The position numbers were made by a program, and so were the translations under genes. From assembly GCA_044867785.1 (NCBI GenBank), contig JBIOVM010000085.1, forward strand, positions 1-64,000: a DNA stretch of 64,000 nt, given 5' to 3'. The notes below the pieces were generated by a model, which saw only the letters and a list, made by a program, of their open reading frames with translations, did no database searches and was not told where the DNA came from. The number at the start of each line of letters is the position of its first letter. The stretch's first letter is position 1. This document shows, in pieces, positions 14,927 to 23,246 of this stretch. This DNA is from DASRDR01 sp044867785 (GTDB lineage: Bacteria > Methylomirabilota > Methylomirabilia > Rokubacteriales > DASRDR01).

Positions 14927-15837
14927 GCCACAGGCCGAAGGCCGTCCAGTCAATCGAGGTCGTCCTCGTCGACGCCTTCACGGCGACGCCCTTTGCCGGC
15001 AATCCCGCGGCCGTGGTGCCGGACGCGACCGGCCTCGACGAGGCTACGATGCGCGCCGTCGCCGCCGAGATGGCGCGCCCGGCGACCGCGTTCCTCCGCC
15101 CGGCCGCGCCCGGCGGCGCGCGCCCGCTGCGCTGGTTCTCGCCCGGGGGTGCCGAGCTGACACTCTGCGGCCACGGCACGGTGGCGGCGGCCCACGTCCT
15201 CGCCGCCCGGGGTGAGGCCTCGGGGGGCGAGCTCGTGTTCGCGGCCCCGCGACACCGGCTGGCGATCACGCTGGAGGGATCCGGAGCGTCGGCGATGGCC
15301 TGGTTCGAGCCCGACTGTCCGCGCTGGACACCGGAGCCGGCGGACCTCGCGCCGCTTCTCCGGGCGCTCGGGCTCGCCACCGCGGACGTCGCCGGGTGGG
15401 CGCCGCCGGCCCGCACCTCCGAGCAAGACCTCCTGATTCCCGTCGCTGGCCTCGATACGCTGCGCACGCTCGTGCCCGACCTCGGGGCTCTCGGCCGGCT
15501 CGCGAAGGAGCGTGGAATCCGCGGCGTCGTGCTCACCGCGCGCGAGACGCGGGAGGCGGGGGCCCTGACGCACAGCCGGAACTTCATCCCGCACCTCGGG
15601 ATCCCCGAGGACCCGGCGACGGGCTCGTCGCACGCGGCGATCGCGGTCTGGCTGTGGGAGACGGGCGTCCTGCCCTCGGACCGCGGCCTGGCCCGGTTTC
15701 GCGCGGAGCAGGGGGATTTCCACGGTCGGCCCGGGCGGCTCGCGGTCGAGGTGCACGGCACCCCGGGTCGCGCGACGCGCGCGCGGGTCGGCGGCCAGGC
15801 CGTCATCGTGCTGACCGGCGCGCTGGCGCTGGCGTGA
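14923..15837 (+). CDS. PhzF-family isomerase/epimerase-like protein
   Basis: A 304-residue protein of the PhzF (diaminopimelate-epimerase-like) fold, with the two-lobed pattern VDAFTATPFAGNPAAVV at residues 15-31, RWFSPGGAELTLCGHGT near residue 70 and GIPEDPATGSSHAAIAVWL near residue 230. Members isomerise small acids or act as thiol-independent epimerases. In PhzF the catalytic glutamate lies in the first lobe (PEMNLCGH-like context is absent here, and the family glutamate position near MARPATAF reads R/P), so its chemistry may differ. GTG 14923 overlaps the regulator stop (GTGA). The first codons contain the second copy of a 21-nt repeat, so a slightly later start is possible. Confidence 0.8.
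   Translation: MSHRPKAVQSIEVVLVDAFTATPFAGNPAAVVPDATGLDEATMRAVAAEMARPATAFLRPAAPGGARPLRWFSPGGAELTLCGHGTVAAAHVLAARGEASGGELVFAAPRHRLAITLEGSGASAMAWFEPDCPRWTPEPADLAPLLRALGLATADVAGWAPPARTSEQDLLIPVAGLDTLRTLVPDLGALGRLAKERGIRGVVLTARETREAGALTHSRNFIPHLGIPEDPATGSSHAAIAVWLWETGVLPSDRGLARFRAEQGDFHGRPGRLAVEVHGTPGRATRARVGGQAVIVLTGALALA
14927..14947 (+). repeat. 21-nt dispersed repeat, copy 2
   Basis: Exact copy of the word at 9382-9402, here just after the start codon of the PhzF-like gene, where it would be translated as HRPKAVQ. The homology of PhzF proteins begins after it. Confidence 0.6.
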
Positions 15838-15868
15838 GCGACGCGTCGGGCCGCGCCGTGCGACGGGC

Positions 15869-17206
15869 ATGACTCTGACGGCGAGCGTCGCGTTCCTCGA
15901 CCGAGCGCGGGAAACCGCGCCGGTGGAGACGCTCCGCGACGCGCAGTGGGCCCGGCTGGCGGTCGGCGTGCGCGAGATCTGGGGCTCCAATCCCTTCTGG
16001 CGCGCGCGATTCCAGAGCGCCGGGCTCCGTGACCCGCGCGATCTCGGCACGTGGGCGGACTTCACCCGGCTGCCGCGGCTCACGAAGAGCGAGCTGGCCG
16101 CCGATCAGGCTGGCGCCCCGCCGTTCGGCACCAACCTGACGTACCCGCTCCCACGCTACGTCCGGGTGTTCCAGACCTCCGGCACCACGGGCCCGCCGAT
16201 CCGCTGGCTCGAGACCGAGGCGTCCTGGAGCTGGTGGGCCCGCTCCTGGGCGTTCGTGTTCCGGGCTGCCGGGCTCGGGCCGAGCGACCGGCTCTTCTTT
16301 CCCTTCTCGTTCGGGCTCTTCGTCGGCTTCTGGGCCGGGCTGGAGGGCGCGCGAGCCATCGGGGCGATGGCCATTCCCGGCGGCGGGCAGGACTCGTCGA
16401 TGCGGCTCTACGCCATGCGTGAGCTCGGCGCGACCGCGCTCGTCTGCACGCCGTCGTACGCGCTCCACCTCGCCGAGGTCGCGCGCGCCCGGGGGATCGA
16501 CACCGCCGCGCTCGGAATCCGCACGACGGTCCACGCCGGCGAGCCGGGCGCGGGGATCCCCGCCGTGCGCCAGCGGCTCGAGTCGCTCTGGCAGGCCCGG
16601 GCCTACGACCATGCCGGGATGACCGAGGTGGGCGCCTATGCCTTCGAGTGCGCCGCCCAGTCGGGACTCCACGTGAACGAGCTGGAGTTCATCGCCGAGG
16701 TGCTGGAGCCCGAGACGGGACGGCCCGTGGCGCCCGGCGAGGTGGGCGAGCTCACCCTGACGAACCTCGGACGCTGGGGCTCGCCCGTCCTGCGGTACCG
16801 ATCGGGCGACCGGGTGCGCGTCGCCGCCGAGGCGTGTCCATGCGGTCGCACCTTCGTCCGGCTCGAGGGAGGCATCCTCGGGCGGGTCGACGACATGCTG
16901 ACCGTCCGCGGCGTCAACGTCTTCCCCTCGGCGCTCGAGGGGATCGTGCGCCGCTTCGCCGTGGTGGACGAGTTCCAGATCGAGGTGTTCCGCCGCGGGG
17001 TTCTCGACGAGGTGCGGGTCCTGCTCGAGATCGATGGGAGCGGTCGCCCCGCCGTGACCGTGCCCGAGACCGTGGGCGGGATCGCCGAGGCGATCCGGCG
17101 CGACCTCGGTATCCGCATCGAGGTGGTCGCCGTGCCCGCGCGGAGCCTCCCGCGCTACGAGTTGAAGGCGCGGCGCGTCGTCCGGCGGGACGAGCCTCCG
17201 GGCTGA
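15869..17206 (+). CDS. AMP-binding acyl-CoA ligase of the phenylacetate-CoA ligase (PaaK) family
   Basis: A 445-residue ANL-superfamily adenylating enzyme of the PaaK branch, which joins aryl or arylacetic acids to CoA with ATP. The phosphate-binding motif QTSGTTGPPIRWLETE is near residues 102-117; a later YDHAGMTEVGAYAFEC (about residue 247) matches the adenine-binding stretch; LRYRSGDRVRV and GRVDDMLTVRGVNVFP (about residues 308-350) are the A5/A8 hinge motifs. It ends PRYELKARRVVRRD with the conserved catalytic lysine. It could activate benzoate or 4-hydroxybenzoate for the upstream enzymes; context supports this, sequence alone does not. ATG 15869 lies 31 nt after the PhzF stop. Confidence 0.85.
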   Translation: MTLTASVAFLDRARETAPVETLRDAQWARLAVGVREIWGSNPFWRARFQSAGLRDPRDLGTWADFTRLPRLTKSELAADQAGAPPFGTNLTYPLPRYVRVFQTSGTTGPPIRWLETEASWSWWARSWAFVFRAAGLGPSDRLFFPFSFGLFVGFWAGLEGARAIGAMAIPGGGQDSSMRLYAMRELGATALVCTPSYALHLAEVARARGIDTAALGIRTTVHAGEPGAGIPAVRQRLESLWQARAYDHAGMTEVGAYAFECAAQSGLHVNELEFIAEVLEPETGRPVAPGEVGELTLTNLGRWGSPVLRYRSGDRVRVAAEACPCGRTFVRLEGGILGRVDDMLTVRGVNVFPSALEGIVRRFAVVDEFQIEVFRRGVLDEVRVLLEIDGSGRPAVTVPETVGGIAEAIRRDLGIRIEVVAVPARSLPRYELKARRVVRRDEPPG

Positions 17207-17273
17207 CCTTCCATCGCCTCGCCGGACCGTCGCCGGACGGTCCGCCCCGTTCCTCAATCCAAGGAGAGCTGCG

Positions 17274-18287
17274 ATGTCGCGACCGCTCAAGGTCCTGGTG
17301 GTGCCGTCGCTGTTGGCGAGCCGACCCTCCGCGTATCTCGACCAGCTGGACGCCGCGGGCCTCGAGGTCATCCGCAGTCCCCTGGGCCGCCGGTACGGCG
17401 AGGCGGAGCTGATCGATGGACTGCGAGGTGTGTTCGCGACGGTCGCCGGCATCGAGCCGTACACCGAGCGCGTCCTCCGAGAGGCGGCCGACCTCGAGGT
17501 GATCGCGCGGTTCGGCGTCGGCTACGACCAGGTCGACGTCCCGGCGGCCACGCGTGAGGGCGTTTACGTCGCGATGGCGTTCGGCGGGAACCACGAGAGC
17601 GTCGCGGACCTGGCGCTCGCCCTGATGGGCGCCGTGGCCCGGAACGTCGTCGCCTATCACCAGCGCGTGGCGGGCGGGGGATGGGGCTGGGAGTTCCGCC
17701 CGGGACTCTGGCGCGCCACCGTCGGCATCGTCGGGCTGGGCCGGATCGGCCGAGCGGTCGCGCGGCGGTGTCGCGGCTACGAGATGCGCATCCTGGCGCA
17801 CGACGTCCTGCCCGACGCCGACTACGCCCGGGCTCATGGCATCGAGCTGGTGGGACTCGAGACCCTGCTCCGGGAGTCCGACTTCGTCACGCTCCACGTC
17901 CCGCACACGCCCGGGACGGACCGCCTGATCGACGCGGCGCGGCTCCGGCTGATGAAGCCGAGCGCGTTCCTGATCAACACCGCGCGCGGCGGGCTCGTCG
18001 ACGAGGCGGACCTCCACGAGGCGCTCGCGACCCGGCGGATCGCCGGAGCGGGCCTCGACGTGTTCCGCCGTGAGCCGCCGATCGGCTCGCCCCTGCTCGG
18101 GCTCGACAACGTCGTCCTCACGCCGCATGCTGCGGGCTCGGACCTCGCCGGCGAGGCCGGCGTCGGCGATTGCTGCGCCCAGTCGATCCTGGCGGTCGCG
18201 CGCGGCGAGGCGCCTCCGGCGGCGTTCCTCCTGAACCCCGCCGCTGCGGCGGTGGCCCGGACCCGTCGGCGCGCTCCGGCCCGCTGA
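17274..18287 (+). CDS. D-isomer-specific 2-hydroxyacid dehydrogenase
   Basis: A 337-residue NAD-dependent D-2-hydroxyacid dehydrogenase (phosphoglycerate/glyoxylate reductase-like). The Rossmann motif GIVGLGRIGRAVARR starts near residue 151. The catalytic arginine lies in NTARGGLVDE, the glutamate in GAGLDVFRREPP and the histidine in LTPHAAGSD. AAGGAGAG upstream supports ATG 17274. It follows the CoA ligase after 67 nt. A paralogue of similar size lies at 33106, so the genome uses several such enzymes; substrate unknown. Confidence 0.87.
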   Translation: MSRPLKVLVVPSLLASRPSAYLDQLDAAGLEVIRSPLGRRYGEAELIDGLRGVFATVAGIEPYTERVLREAADLEVIARFGVGYDQVDVPAATREGVYVAMAFGGNHESVADLALALMGAVARNVVAYHQRVAGGGWGWEFRPGLWRATVGIVGLGRIGRAVARRCRGYEMRILAHDVLPDADYARAHGIELVGLETLLRESDFVTLHVPHTPGTDRLIDAARLRLMKPSAFLINTARGGLVDEADLHEALATRRIAGAGLDVFRREPPIGSPLLGLDNVVLTPHAAGSDLAGEAGVGDCCAQSILAVARGEAPPAAFLLNPAAAAVARTRRRAPAR

Positions 18288-18362
18288 GCGTCGTGCGGCG
18301 AGCGGCCGCGCGGCTGTGCCAGACGCGCGGGGGAGGGGCCGGGCCGGTCCGAGGCCCGGGTG

Positions 18363-18368
18363 TATAGT
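18363..18368 (+). promoter_or_regulatory. Putative -10 box upstream of the ThiS-like gene
   Basis: TATAGT (5/6 match to TATAAT), 16 nt before the ATG at 18379. No clear -35 is visible in the G+C-rich sequence upstream and no Shine-Dalgarno lies between box and ATG, so the mRNA may be nearly leaderless. Confidence 0.4.
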
Positions 18369-18378
18369 GAGTCGCGCG

Positions 18379-18579
18379 ATGAAGGTGATTCTTCGCAACC
18401 CAGGTCGCGAGGTCGAGATTCGCGGCCGCCGCCGCGTGCGGGAGCTCTTGGCGGAGCTCCACGTCCTCCCCGAGACGGTCCTCGTGATCCGGGGCCGCGA
18501 CCTTCTCACGATCGACGAGGTCGTCGCCGAGGACGACGTGGTGGAGCTCCGGCCGGTCATCTCGGGGGGCGGCGCGTGA
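18379..18579 (+). CDS. ThiS/MoaD-family ubiquitin-like sulfur carrier (TtuB-like)
   Basis: A 66-residue beta-grasp protein (MKVILRNPGREVEIRG, then VRELLAELHVLPETVLVIRG, then VVEDDVVELRPVISGGGA-like ending). ThiS/TtuB proteins carry sulfur as a C-terminal thiocarboxylate and end in Gly-Gly. Here the glycines are followed by one extra alanine (SGGGA), which would need trimming before activation. It overlaps ttuA by 4 nt (GTGA), and TtuB is the sulfur donor of TtuA, so TtuB is the best guess over ThiS or MoaD. The E1-like activating enzyme is not in the window. Confidence 0.82.
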   Translation: MKVILRNPGREVEIRGRRRVRELLAELHVLPETVLVIRGRDLLTIDEVVAEDDVVELRPVISGGGA

Positions 18580-19583
18580 AGTGCCGGAAGTGCGGCGGGC
18601 GTGCCGTGCTGGAGCTCCGGCGCCACAACACGGCGCTCTGCGGACCCGACTTCGTCGGCTTCTTCCGGCGCCACGTGCTGGAGACCGTCCGGCGCTGGCG
18701 CATGTTCACGCGCGACGAGCCGGTGCTGGTCGCGGTGTCGGGTGGCAAGGACTCTCTCGCGCTCTGGGACGTGCTCCACGACGCCGGGTACCGGACGATC
18801 GGCCTCTACCTCGACCTGGGGATCTTCGACTACTCCCGCGCGTCGAAGGCTCGGTGCGAGGGGTTCGCCGCCGAGCGCGGCCTCGAGCTGCGGGTGGTGG
18901 CGGTGGCCGACGAGGCCGGGGCGCCGATCCCGGCCGTCCGGGACGCGACGCGGCGTCCGACGTGCTCCGCCTGCGGACTGTCGAAGCGCTACCTCATGAA
19001 CCGCGCCGCGCTGGACGCCGGGTTTCCGGTGGTCGCCACCGGCCACAACCTCGATGACGAGGCCGCCACGCTCTTCGGCTCCACGCTCCGCTGGGACGAG
19101 TCGGCGCTGGCGCGCCAGACCCCGGTGCTGGAAGCCACGCATCCCAAGCTGGTCCGGCGCGTCAAGCCGCTGTTCCGCATGAGCGAGCGCGAGACCGCCG
19201 CCTACGCGTTCGTGCGCGGCATCGACTACATCGTGGAGGAGTGCCCGTTCGCCCGCGGCGCGACGTCGATCGCGCACAAGGAGGTGCTGAACCGCCTCGA
19301 GGACACCTCGCCCGGCTCGAAGGCGATGTTCCTGCAAGGCTTTCTCGAGCGGGCCCGCGGGCTGTTCCAGGCCCGGGAGACGGTGACGCTCGCGGAGTGC
19401 GTGCGCTGCGGTCAGGTTACGACCGGCGAGGTCTGCGCGTTCTGCAAGCTCCGCGATCAGGTGACGCGGGCGGCCCGCCCTTCGCGGCCCGCGCCCGCGG
19501 CGGAGGCGCATCCCCTGGATCTGCCGGGCACGCGCGGCCTCATCGCGGACCTCCACGCCGCCTCCGAGATCCACGCGCCCTGA
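18576..19583 (+). CDS. ttuA: tRNA 2-thiolation enzyme TtuA (TtcA/TtuA/NcsA family)
   Basis: A 335-residue ATP-pyrophosphatase that thiolates tRNA; in Thermus TtuA makes 2-thioribothymidine at position 54. N-terminal zinc finger C3/C6 with H17 and C22, PP-loop AVSGGKDS (53-60), catalytic Fe-S ligands C130 and C133 (TCSAC) and C223 (EECP), C-terminal zinc finger CVRCG plus CAFC near residue 275-290. The Fe-S positions match Thermus TtuA (130, 133, 222). Start GTG 18576 overlaps the carrier gene's stop. The tail of about 45 residues beyond the last zinc finger (LPGTRGLIADLHAASEIHAP) is extra. s2T54 is best known from thermophiles; a mesophile could use the enzyme for another uridine, as archaeal NcsA does. 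Confidence 0.88.
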   Translation: MKCRKCGGRAVLELRRHNTALCGPDFVGFFRRHVLETVRRWRMFTRDEPVLVAVSGGKDSLALWDVLHDAGYRTIGLYLDLGIFDYSRASKARCEGFAAERGLELRVVAVADEAGAPIPAVRDATRRPTCSACGLSKRYLMNRAALDAGFPVVATGHNLDDEAATLFGSTLRWDESALARQTPVLEATHPKLVRRVKPLFRMSERETAAYAFVRGIDYIVEECPFARGATSIAHKEVLNRLEDTSPGSKAMFLQGFLERARGLFQARETVTLAECVRCGQVTTGEVCAFCKLRDQVTRAARPSRPAPAAEAHPLDLPGTRGLIADLHAASEIHAP

Positions 19584-19597
19584 CGGGCGCGCGCCAC

Positions 19598-20401
19598 GTG
19601 GCGACTCTGCCGGCTCCCGACTCCGATCAGATCGTCTTCGTGGGGACCGGGGGCGGCCGCATGACGACCGCGTTCCAGGCTCGCGCCACCGGCGGCCTCT
19701 GGATCTGCCTCGACGGGGTATGGCTGTGCGTCGATCCCGGGCCGGGAGCGCTCGCACACGCGCGCGGTCGCGCGCTCAGTCTGAATCCCGGTCGCCTCGA
19801 GGCCGTGGTGCTGACGCACAAGCACCTCGACCACTCGGGCGACGTCAACGCGATGATCGAGGCGATGACCGAGGGCGGCACCAAGAAGCGCGGCCTGGTC
19901 CTGGCCCCGCGCGACGCGTACGACGAGGACCCGGTGATCCTCCGCTACGTGCGAAGCTACCCGGCGGCGACGGACGTGCTCACGCCCGGCGGGCGGCGGT
20001 CGATCGGCGGCGACGGCGGGCCGATCCTCGAGACTCCGCTCCAGCTCAAGCACCCGGTGGAGACGTACGGCCTCCGCCTGGTCGGCCGCCGCGTGAGCGT
20101 GGGGCTGATCGCCTGCACGGGGTATTTCCCCGAGCTCGAGGCCGCGCTGAAGGCGGACGTCCTGATCCTGAACGTGGTCTACAAGGAGCCCCGGGACGAG
20201 ATCCACCTGGCGCTGCCCGACGCGCGGCAGCTCATCGCCGCCATGCGCCCTCGCCTGGCGGTTCTCACGCACTTCGGGCTCACGATGCTGCGGGCGCGGC
20301 CCTGGGAACTGGCGGAGAGCCTCTCTCAGGAGACAGGCGTGCGTGTCGTGGCCGCGCGCGATCGGTGGCGACTCGACCTGGAGACCGAGCTGGCAGACTG
20401 A
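19598..20401 (+). CDS. MBL-fold hydrolase (RNase Z-like)
   Basis: A 267-residue single-domain metallo-beta-lactamase-fold protein. The metal motif THKHLDHSGD (HxHxDH) is near residue 73, and later metal ligands are probably C169/E and the histidine in LTHFGLTML near residue 230. Its overall plan (VFVGTGGG start, CVDPGPGALAHA) resembles RNase Z/PqqB-like members. GTG 19598 is the only sensible start, 14 nt after ttuA, so it belongs to the same operon. RNA or small-molecule substrate unknown. Confidence 0.78.
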   Translation: MATLPAPDSDQIVFVGTGGGRMTTAFQARATGGLWICLDGVWLCVDPGPGALAHARGRALSLNPGRLEAVVLTHKHLDHSGDVNAMIEAMTEGGTKKRGLVLAPRDAYDEDPVILRYVRSYPAATDVLTPGGRRSIGGDGGPILETPLQLKHPVETYGLRLVGRRVSVGLIACTGYFPELEAALKADVLILNVVYKEPRDEIHLALPDARQLIAAMRPRLAVLTHFGLTMLRARPWELAESLSQETGVRVVAARDRWRLDLETELAD

Positions 20402-20405
20402 GCGG

Positions 20406-20421
20406 GGGCGGCGCGCCGCCC
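20406..20421. terminator. Palindrome between convergent genes
   Basis: A perfect 16-nt palindrome, GGGCGGCGCGCCGCCC, fills most of the 22-nt gap between the stops of two convergent genes. It could fold as a 6-bp stem with a CGCG loop and end transcripts from both sides, though there is no T-run. Confidence 0.4.
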
Positions 20422-20423
20422 GA

Positions 20424-21836
20424 TCACCGGGCCGAGGGAGTCGCCGGGGCGGGCTCCGGCTCGGTCGCGACCTTCCACGCGGCGATCCCGCCCACCAGGT
20501 CGACCAGGCCGGACCGTCCCAGCTGAGCGAGCAGGCTCACCGCGATCGACGACCGGTAGCCGCTCTGGCAGTGGACGACCAGCCGCGGCCCGGCCGGCAC
20601 CTCGGCGAGCCGCGCGCGAAGCTCGTGCAGCGGGAGGTTGACGCTTCCCGGGATCGACTCGCTCCGCCATTCCATGTCGGTGCGGACGTCGAGCACGGGG
20701 AGCCGCTCGGAGTGCAGGAGATCGCGCAGCGTTCCCGCCGTCACCCGCTCCACGCGCCGCACGACGTCGGGCCGATCCTTCGCGGCCGCGATACCGCCGT
20801 CGAGGTAGCCCGTCACCGTGTCGAATCCCACGCGCCCCAGGCGGACGGCCGCCTCCTGCTCCCGGCCGGGCGCCGCGACGAGCACGATCGGCCGGGTCGG
20901 CGCGAGGAGGATCCCCGTCCACTCGGCGAACCGGCCACCCAAGCCGATGTTGAGGCTGCCGGCCACGTGGCCGGCCGCGAAGTCCGCGGGCTCCCGGGTG
21001 TCGAGGAGCTGCGCGCCCTCCCGCTGGGCGGCGAGCGCCTCGTCGAGCGACAACCGCCGCAGCTCGCGGGCCAGGACGGCGTCCAGCGTCGCGCGCTCGC
21101 GCCGGTTCAGGTCGGCGTCGTAGGCGAAGTACGGCGGCGCCGCCGGCTGGTCGGCCGTGATCACCGCGACGAACCGCTCCTTCGACATCGGCTGGAGCGC
21201 GTAGTTGTACTGCCGCTGAACGCCGATCGTGGAGACCCGCTCCTGGCTCAGGTTCTTCCCGCAGGCCGACCCCGCGCCGTGACCGGGATAGACGAGCGTC
21301 GCGTCGGGCAGCGTCAGGAGCTTCCGATGGAGCGAGTCGTACAGCATGCCGGCCAGCTCCGGCGCGGTCACGCCCACCGACGCCATGAGGTCCGGTCGCC
21401 CGACGTCGCCGATGAACAGCGTGTCGCCGGTCAGCACCGCCTTCGGCTCGTGCTCGCTCACCGCGAGGTCGTAGAGGACGAGCGAGATCGCCTCCGGCGT
21501 GTGGCCGGGGGTCTCCAGAACCCGAAGCCGGACTCGCCCCAGCTCGAGCGCGTCGCCGTCTCGGAGGGGCGAGAAAGGGTAGTCCGCCTGCGCCCGGGCC
21601 CCCAGGTGGATGCGGGCACCGACGCGGTCACGCAGCTCCAGGTGGCCGGCCACGAAGTCGGCGTGGAAGTGGGTGAGGATCGCGTGCTCGATCCGAAGCC
21701 CGCGAGCGGCGGCGTCGGACAGATACTCGTCGACGTCCCGCCGCGGATCGACGACCGCCGCCACGCCCGTGCTCTCGTCCCCGATCAGATACGACGCTTG
21801 CGACAGGCACCCCAGGTAGTACTGCGTGAAGATCAT
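20424..21836 (-). CDS. MBL-fold (ETHE1/persulfide dioxygenase-like) fused to two rhodanese domains
   Basis: A 470-residue cytoplasmic sulfur enzyme. Residues about 1-230 form an ETHE1/glyoxalase II-type MBL domain (THFHADFVAGH near residue 57, ETPGHTPEAISL near 110, LTGDTLFIGDVGRPDL near 135), typical of iron persulfide dioxygenases that oxidise glutathione persulfide to sulfite. Rhodanese domain 1 (about 265-355) has LLDTREPADFAAGHV, but its active-site loop reads VLVAAPGREQEA without cysteine, so it is probably inactive. Domain 2 (about 365-460) keeps the catalytic cysteine in VVHCQSGYRSS. Last gene of a minus-strand redox/sulfur unit; its start overlaps the stop of the MFS gene by 4 nt. 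Confidence 0.87.
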   Translation of the reverse strand: MIFTQYYLGCLSQASYLIGDESTGVAAVVDPRRDVDEYLSDAAARGLRIEHAILTHFHADFVAGHLELRDRVGARIHLGARAQADYPFSPLRDGDALELGRVRLRVLETPGHTPEAISLVLYDLAVSEHEPKAVLTGDTLFIGDVGRPDLMASVGVTAPELAGMLYDSLHRKLLTLPDATLVYPGHGAGSACGKNLSQERVSTIGVQRQYNYALQPMSKERFVAVITADQPAAPPYFAYDADLNRRERATLDAVLARELRRLSLDEALAAQREGAQLLDTREPADFAAGHVAGSLNIGLGGRFAEWTGILLAPTRPIVLVAAPGREQEAAVRLGRVGFDTVTGYLDGGIAAAKDRPDVVRRVERVTAGTLRDLLHSERLPVLDVRTDMEWRSESIPGSVNLPLHELRARLAEVPAGPRLVVHCQSGYRSSIAVSLLAQLGRSGLVDLVGGIAAWKVATEPEPAPATPSAR

Positions 21837-23203
21837 CGCTGTCCTTTCGCGCTCGCCGCGAGCCGCGCCGCGTCGGAGGACGGCGCCTCGCCGGTCGTGC
21901 GTCCTCGGCTAGGATGCTCCGCGGTGTCCGGCCCGCCGCGCCGCCGGCCGGCCAGGCCGGCGGCCACGGCCAGCCCGAGCAACGGGATCGCGGTCGTGAC
22001 GACCGCGGTCCAGCCGTGCCGGTGGAGGAGCTGACCGGCGGAGAGCGACGTCGCCGCCACCGTCGCCCAGATGGCGAAGTCGTTCGCCGCCTGCGCCTTG
22101 GCGCGCTCGGCGCTCGCATACGTCCGCGTGACGAGGGTCGACCCTCCCACGAACATGAGATTCCAACCGACGCCGAGCAGCGTCAGAGCGAGCCAGAAGT
22201 GCCAGATCCCCACCCCGGTGAAGGCGACGGCGAGGCTCGCGACGTTGACGCCGATCCCGAGCAGGATCGTCGGCCGCTCCCCGATCCGCCGGATCAGCGG
22301 CCCGGTGAAGAAGCCCGGCAGGAACATCCCGACCATGTGCCACTGGATGACGAACACCGCGTCTCCCAGCCCGTGCCCGTGGTACGCGGTCATCGCGAGG
22401 GGAGTGCCGGTCATGAGGAGGTTCATCACGCCGTAGCCGGTCATCTGGGCGACGACCGCCGCCAGGAAGGCCGGCTGCCGCACGATCGTGCCGAGAGGCC
22501 GCGCCGCTCCCACCATCGTCGCCCGCTCGGTCGCCGGCAGGCGAAGCCCGAGCAGGAGCAAGATCGTCACGAGCGCGAGTAGCGGCACGGTGAGGAAGGA
22601 CGCGGCGTAGCGCGTGTCGACGAGGTCCGCCGTCACCTTCGCCAGCTGGGGCCCGACGAAGCTGGCGACAAGGCCGCCGGCCAGCACGAGCGAGATGGCA
22701 CGGCTCCGCTCCGCCTCGGGGACGGCCTCGGCGGCCGCGAATCGGTAGAGCTGGCCGAACGCCGACGACATGCCGACGAGGGCGCTGCCGAGGGCCAGGA
22801 GCCAGAAGCTTCCGAGACCGATGGCCGCCGCGGCCACGAGGCCTCCCGCCATCGCGAACACGGTGCCCGCGATGAAGCCCCGCCGGCGCCCGGCGCGGCG
22901 CATGAGCAAGGAGGCCGGCACCGTCCCGAGCGCGGTGCCGACGACCACGGCGGTGGCGGGGAGGGTGGCCAGCCCCTTGTCGGCGGCGAGAACGTGCCCC
23001 GCGAGGCTACCGACCGTTGCCACCAGGGACGCCGAGCTCATGAAGGCCGCCTGGCACAGAGCGAGGAGCAGGACGTTCCGGCGGCTCGGACTCAAGATGC
23101 GCGGGCGATCCTCGTCTCGCTGGGCCCCAAGAGCGTTCACTCGCGTGGTTGCCGGGCGTCCGGCCTCGACCGCCGGCAGGCTCGACGCCCGGACTCCCAT
23201 CAT
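21833..23203 (-). CDS. MFS transporter
   Basis: A 456-residue major facilitator superfamily permease with about 12 hydrophobic segments. The loop 2-3 signature appears as LLMRRAGRRRGFIAGT near residue 105, and RRIGERPTILLGIG is its pseudo-repeat in the second half. The first 45 residues and last 45 residues are hydrophilic and cytoplasmic. ATG 23203 is followed directly by a second ATG. It lies 43 nt after the dsrE-like gene and overlaps the MBL/rhodanese gene, so it may export or import a sulfur compound such as sulfite or a thiosulfonate. Ligand not predictable. Confidence 0.83.
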   Translation of the reverse strand: MMGVRASSLPAVEAGRPATTRVNALGAQRDEDRPRILSPSRRNVLLLALCQAAFMSSASLVATVGSLAGHVLAADKGLATLPATAVVVGTALGTVPASLLMRRAGRRRGFIAGTVFAMAGGLVAAAAIGLGSFWLLALGSALVGMSSAFGQLYRFAAAEAVPEAERSRAISLVLAGGLVASFVGPQLAKVTADLVDTRYAASFLTVPLLALVTILLLLGLRLPATERATMVGAARPLGTIVRQPAFLAAVVAQMTGYGVMNLLMTGTPLAMTAYHGHGLGDAVFVIQWHMVGMFLPGFFTGPLIRRIGERPTILLGIGVNVASLAVAFTGVGIWHFWLALTLLGVGWNLMFVGGSTLVTRTYASAERAKAQAANDFAIWATVAATSLSAGQLLHRHGWTAVVTTAIPLLGLAVAAGLAGRRRGGPDTAEHPSRGRTTGEAPSSDAARLAASAKGQR

Positions 23204-23246
23204 ACGCGGTCCCGGGTCCGGCGCCGCGCGACGCCGAAGCCGGCGA

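Noticed and set aside
18379..18579. ThiS-like gene as thiamine (ThiS) or molybdopterin (MoaD) carrier
   Set aside because: It overlaps ttuA and no thiamine or molybdopterin genes are near, so the TtuB role is preferred; not fully excluded.
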